Origin: Cololabis saira
Taxonomy: Eukaryota; Chordata; Actinopteri; Beloniformes; Belonidae
Assembly: GCF_033807715.1 (NCBI RefSeq)
Contig: NC_084590.1
Span: 38,903,505-38,967,504, forward strand
Direction: 5' to 3'
DNA: 64,000 bases
This document shows positions 60,269 through 64,000 of this stretch, in pieces. The notes beneath the pieces were generated by a model. The model saw nothing but the letters and a program-made list of their open reading frames with translations, searched no databases and was not told where the DNA came from. A program made the position numbers and the translations under genes. How positions within the stretch are numbered: position 1 is the stretch's first letter; the number at the start of each line of letters is the position of its first letter.

Positions 60269-60491
60269 CAGTGCTTCTCAATCCTGGTCCTCGAGTACCA
60301 CTGTCCTGCATGTTTAGATGTTTCCCTGCACCAACACACCTGATTCTAATTAAAGGTCCTAATTAGCTTGTCACCATGGTCTGCACAGTTCTGTTGATGA
60401 CACAGGTACTTGTATCACGGTGTGCTGAAGCAGGGTAGCATCTAAAACATGCAGGACAGTGGTACTCGAGGACCAGGATTGAGAAACACTG
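60269..60491. mobile_element. Palindromic hAT-type MITE, second copy
   Basis: Termini CAGTGCTTCTCAATCCTGG and near-inverse; perfect 8-bp duplication ATCTAGGG (60261-60268, 60492-60499). It starts 23 bp after the Academ-like element ends. Confidence 0.93.
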
Positions 60492-60596
60492 ATCTAGGGT
60501 CTCAGTTTAGAATTTGGGGTATTTTATATTAAATAACAAACAGAATTTACTGAAAACAATGTAAATGTTGTAAAGATTCACAAATTTTCGTCCAAC

Positions 60597-61549
60597 TGTA
60601 CATCTCCACCAAATCCCTCACCTCTGCAACCCACTCTACCCTGACCAACTGCCTCGCCGAAATCAAGTCATGGATGCACTCGAACTTCCTCCAACTCAAC
60701 TACAACAAATCGGACATGCTCATCATCGGCCCAAAATCCCTCACCAAAACCGCTCACAACTTCACCCTCACCATGGACAACTCCATTCTGTCTCCCTCCA
60801 CTCACATCCGCAACCTCGGAGTTATCCTGGACAGTAACCTCTCCTTCCAACACCATGTCAACCACATCACAAGGACTGCTTTCTTCCACCTCAAAAATAT
60901 TGCCCGTCTCCGTCCATCACTCTCCTTCTCTACAGCTGAAACCCTGATCCACGCCTTCATCACCTCAAGACTCGACTACTGCAACAGCATCCTCTACGGC
61001 TCAACTTCCAAGGTCCTCAATAAACTCCAATAGATTCAAAACTCTGCCGCCCGCCTGCTCACCCACACCCGCTCCAGAGACCACATCACCCCCAGTCCTC
61101 CAGAGACTCCACTGGCTCCCTGTCCCTCAACGCATCCACTTCAAAATCCTTCTCCTCACCCACAAAGCCCTCCACAACCAGGCCCCCTGCTACCTCACCG
61201 ACCTGCTCCACCGCTACACTCCCTCCCGCAGCCTCCGCTCCTCTGACGCCAACCTCCTGTCCCTTCCTGTCAGAACCAAGCACCGGACCTGGGGCGACAG
61301 GGCCTTCTCCATCGCTGCTCCCACCCTCTGGAACTCCCTCCCCAAAAACATCCGTGACTGTACAGACCTCCCAGCATTCAAATCCCATCTCAAAACTCAC
61401 CTTTACAGAACTGCTTTTAATGTGTGATTAATGTCCTGTCTCATGTTGTGTCCTTATGTACTGTCCTGTGTAATTGTAATTTGTATTATGTGTTTTGTTT
61501 TAATGTAAAGCGTCTTTGAGTGCCCAGAAAAGCGCTATATAAATAAAAT

Positions 61550-61580
<31 letters not shown>
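60597..61580 (+). mobile_element. L2-like LINE, 5'-truncated, disrupted ORF2 C-terminus
   Basis: Encodes the end of a reverse transcriptase: LAEIKSWMHSNFLQLN, NLGVILDSNLSFQHHV, ITSRLDYCNSILYG and, in a shifted frame, HWLPVPQRIHFKI and LWNSLP. A TAG at about 61030 and a frameshift near 61090 break it. It ends with AAAGCGTCTTTGAGTG, GCGCTATATAAATAAA and a TTA microsatellite tail, typical of L2 elements. Confidence 0.88.
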
Positions 61581-61581
<1 letters not shown>

Positions 61582-61838
61582 TTGCCTATTTCTAACTTTC
61601 TTTTCTATCCATTGTGTTCGTAGTCACTTTTCCTTCCCACTAATTGGTTGGCTGGTTCATTAGTTTGATTTAGTTCACCTGTGCACTCTAGTCCTATTTA
61701 AACACATCCCTCATTGTCTCACTTTCACTTTCACGGGGTGGCAGAATTAGTAAGAAGTTTATTTTGGCCAACAATTTATCCTTAGTTTTGTTTAAACAAT
61801 ATTTCCCTTTTTAAGATACAAGAATAATCCTCCTATTC

Positions 61839-62060
61839 TGGAGTGTCGGACTCCAGTCCTCGAGGGCCAGTGTCCCTGCAGGTTTTAGATGTTTCCCTGC
61901 TTCATTGCACCATGATACAAGTGACTGTGTCATCAACAGAACTATCCAGACTTTGATGACAAGCTGGTGACGATGATTAATTAGAATCAGGTGTGTTAAA
62001 GCAGTGAAACATCTAAAACATGCAGGACACCGGCCCTTCTGGGATTCAGTTTGACACCTG
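61839..62060. mobile_element. Diverged palindromic MITE
   Basis: Related in part to 53515-53739 (GATACAAGTGACTGTGTCATCAAC, CAGGTGTGTTAAAGCAG... in inverted arrangement) but with different ends (GGTGTCAAACTGAATCCC, inverted). Flanking duplication not resolved. Confidence 0.5.
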
Positions 62061-62781
62061 TTTTATTCTTTCTTTCAGATACAGACCCATGCATTTTTTT
62101 TTTCTTCACCCATGTACTTCTACCCTCCACTTCTGTGATAAATATCTTGGGAGTGAAGTCCAGATTTCATGGTTTCCTTCCTTCTAATCAATGATCATCA
62201 CCAACTCGCCAAGGTCGGCAAAACTCTGTTGCTGACAGTCATTTGTATCTGGTTGTGCTGGAACACAAACTTTTAAAGCGTACAGGACAGGGGCTCTCGA
62301 GGACCAGGAACGAAGACCCCTGATGTAGAGGTTACTTCTTTAGCCTTATTAGATATGCAATATTTATGGGACAACGTCTGCATTCTTGCCCATAGACTTT
62401 GAACATGGTGACGTCATCCGTTGCTTAACTTAGGAAAAAAAAAAAGCTTTATTTATACGAATGCAAGTACAGAGTAAACAAGAGAATGAACAGACAGATA
62501 GCCAGGCGTGCTAATTAGACAAACGCACGTAAAATATTACATATACAAATGGTTCTCACAGCCGTTTTATTAATAGTCTGTTGTTGGTTTAACATATAGT
62601 CCCACATCTGTAAGAAAGTGAAGAAAATATGGTGTTTTCTTGATAAATTTAAATTTACCTTTTATTCTGATGTGTGCTAATTCGTCCAGCAGATGGCACC
62701 ATTTCACCCGCACGCAGCTGAGGGCTTTCTGCTCCCCCCCTCTGTTGTGTAAAGTTAATCCAACCCTTACAGTACAGTATA

Positions 62782-63150
62782 CAGGACTGTCTCAGAAAAT
62801 TAGAATATTGTGATTTTCTGTAATGCAATTAAAAAAAACAAAAATGTCATAGATTCTGGATTCATTACAAATCAACTGAAATATTGCAAGCCTTTTATTA
62901 TTTTAATATTGCTGATCATGGTTCACAGCTTAAGAAAACTCAAATATCCTATCTCAAAAAATTTGAATATTCTGGGAATCTTAATCTTAAACTGTAAGCC
63001 ATAATCAGCAATATTAAAATAATAAAAGGCTTGCAATATTTCAGTTGATTTGTAATGAATCCAGAATGTATGACATTTTTGTTTTTTTTAATTGCATTAC
63101 AAAAAATAAAGAACTTTATCACAATATTCTAATTTTCTGAGACAGTCCTG
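62782..63150. mobile_element. Palindromic mariner-type MITE, second copy
   Basis: Termini CAGGACTGTCTCAGAAAATT and inverse, flanked by TA. Nearly identical to 30063-30429. Confidence 0.87.
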
Positions 63151-63170
63151 TAAGCCTGGTTATGTCTCAG

Positions 63171-63200
63171 CCAATCAGAGGGCTGGTTGTTAGTATATAA
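63171..63200 (+). promoter_or_regulatory. CCAAT box and TATA box
   Basis: CCAATCAGAG at 63171-63180 and TATATAA at 63194-63200 are spaced like a compact RNA polymerase II promoter, 34 bp before an ATG at 63234. Chance occurrence is possible. Confidence 0.4.
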
Positions 63201-63233
63201 GGACCGGGATGGTTGTCGATGGTTACTGTTGCT

Positions 63234-63627
63234 ATGGACGCTGAAGTAAACGTTTTAACGGCAAGTCACTCTCTCTCTACCTCGTTATTTTAAGATAAAT
63301 ACGCTTAGAATAACGTAACACCCTCCTCAACATGTACTGTACATTTTATACACCTGTGACTTTCAGTGTGACCTGGGGTCACACTGAAAGTCACAGGTGT
63401 ATGAAGTTGTCAGGAATCAGGATCTTACCATTGCCCGTTACATCCAACAGAACACCACCCAGGTGGATGATCTGATGCCTGTCAACCAAATAGCAATGCA
63501 GGAGATCATGAAGGTGTCCGTGATCATCAGCTGCATCTTCTCACTCATCAACATTGCCTGCATAGTGTTGAAAGCAGTACACAAACCCCCGGAAAGTGAT
63601 TCTCACAGTGCTGCCACCAACATCTAG
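63234..63627 (+). CDS. Small single-TM protein of unknown family (hypothetical, spliced)
   Basis: The solid part is the frame 63397-63627: a polar N-terminus (RNQDLTIARYIQQNTTQVDD), then a hydrophobic segment VSVIISCIFSLINIACIVL likely to span the membrane, then a short polar tail ending in TAG. It has no ATG of its own near the front. Nine codons from ATG 63234 to 63260 could be joined by a GC-AG intron (GCAAGT donor at 63261, CACAG acceptor at 63396) in phase 0, giving 85 residues. I do not recognise the family. It may be a real small gene, one exon of a larger gene, or a pseudogene. Confidence 0.35.
63348..63402. repeat. Perfect 26-bp-arm palindrome
   Basis: Arms 63348-63373 and 63377-63402 are exact inverse copies separated by 3 bases. 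The candidate splice acceptor of the small ORF lies inside the right arm. Confidence 0.95.
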
Positions 63628-63930
63628 ATCTGAGTGAGCTCTCAGCAGCAGGAAGATGAGGGCATCGTCCACCTCCAGACGTGACTTGTAGACAGAGCCG
63701 GATTAACGCAAAGGCAGACTAGGCACGTGCCTAGGGCCCGACAGGGGGGGGGCCCAGACAGAGGGACAAAATTTTTTTTTTTTTTTTTGTCTGCACACAT
63801 ATTAATGGTTGATAACATGCCGGTAAAAACCTAAGGCATATATATATGTGCATTATTACTATATTTAGTATACATACATATACGGATACATACGCAGAGG
63901 GCCGCCGCAAGGGATGTGCGAACCGTGCGA

Positions 63931-64000
63931 ACGCACGGGGCCTGGCGCCCCAAGGGGCCTGGCGCCCCAAGGGGCCTGGCGCCCCAAGGGGCCTGGCGCT
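63931..64000. repeat. 17-bp GC-rich tandem repeat at the window edge
   Basis: About four units of AAGGGGCCTGGCGCCCC running off the end of the window. The preceding GGGGCCTGG-type sequence (63700-63930) looks like another dispersed repeat. Confidence 0.9.

Overview
The window is a piece of a vertebrate nuclear genome, almost certainly a ray-finned (teleost) fish. It is AT-rich, has long CA/GA/TTTC microsatellites, intron-split genes, and an unusually dense population of cut-and-paste DNA transposons (hAT, PIF/Harbinger, TTAA-flanked elements, a mariner-type MITE and one large Academ-like element). L2/CR1-type LINE remnants are a minority. No bacterial, organellar or viral genes were recognised.

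Three host genes are clear. (1) 215-2035, minus strand: the first coding exon of a giant dachsous cadherin (dchs1-like), with signal peptide and five cadherin repeats plus the start of a sixth; the rest of the gene lies to the left of the window. A possible non-coding first exon and promoter lie near 7.5-7.9 kb. (2) 26584-49821, plus strand: complete urb1 (Npa1/URB1, a 60S ribosome-biogenesis factor). I resolved 39 coding exons; they sum to 6774 bp in a consistent phase, giving 2257 residues with no interruption. (3) 51233-51751, minus strand: mrap (melanocortin-2 receptor accessory protein), 87 residues in four coding pieces, with the start codon apparently split by an intron. urb1 and mrap are convergent neighbours, as I recall for their human counterparts on chromosome 21. 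A small one-TM ORF of unknown identity sits near 63.2-63.6 kb behind a CCAAT/TATA promoter.

Between dchs1 and urb1 (about 8-26 kb) I see no gene: only unique-looking non-coding DNA, MITEs, a nested stack of transposons (14.5-17.0 kb), a perfect 8 x 50-bp minisatellite (23.66-24.06 kb) and a large inverted repeat (25.1-26.1 kb). The urb1 introns carry many separate insertions, several with intact target-site duplications, including a decayed PIF/Harbinger element in intron 2 and a hAT copy 20 bp upstream of exon 20.

The most notable object is the 5.65-kb transposon at 54594-60245: degenerate terminal inverted repeats, a 3-bp GTA flank on both sides, subterminal tandem repeats and an uninterrupted three-exon gene for a 1449-residue protein. 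The N-terminus has two Cys/His zinc-binding modules. The C-terminus has the acidic-residue pattern of an XPG/FEN1-type nuclease. This matches what is known of the XPG-encoding branch of the Academ superfamily, and the copy looks full-length. To its right lie an L2-like LINE remnant, a mariner-type MITE, the small ORF, and a 17-bp tandem repeat running off the window end.
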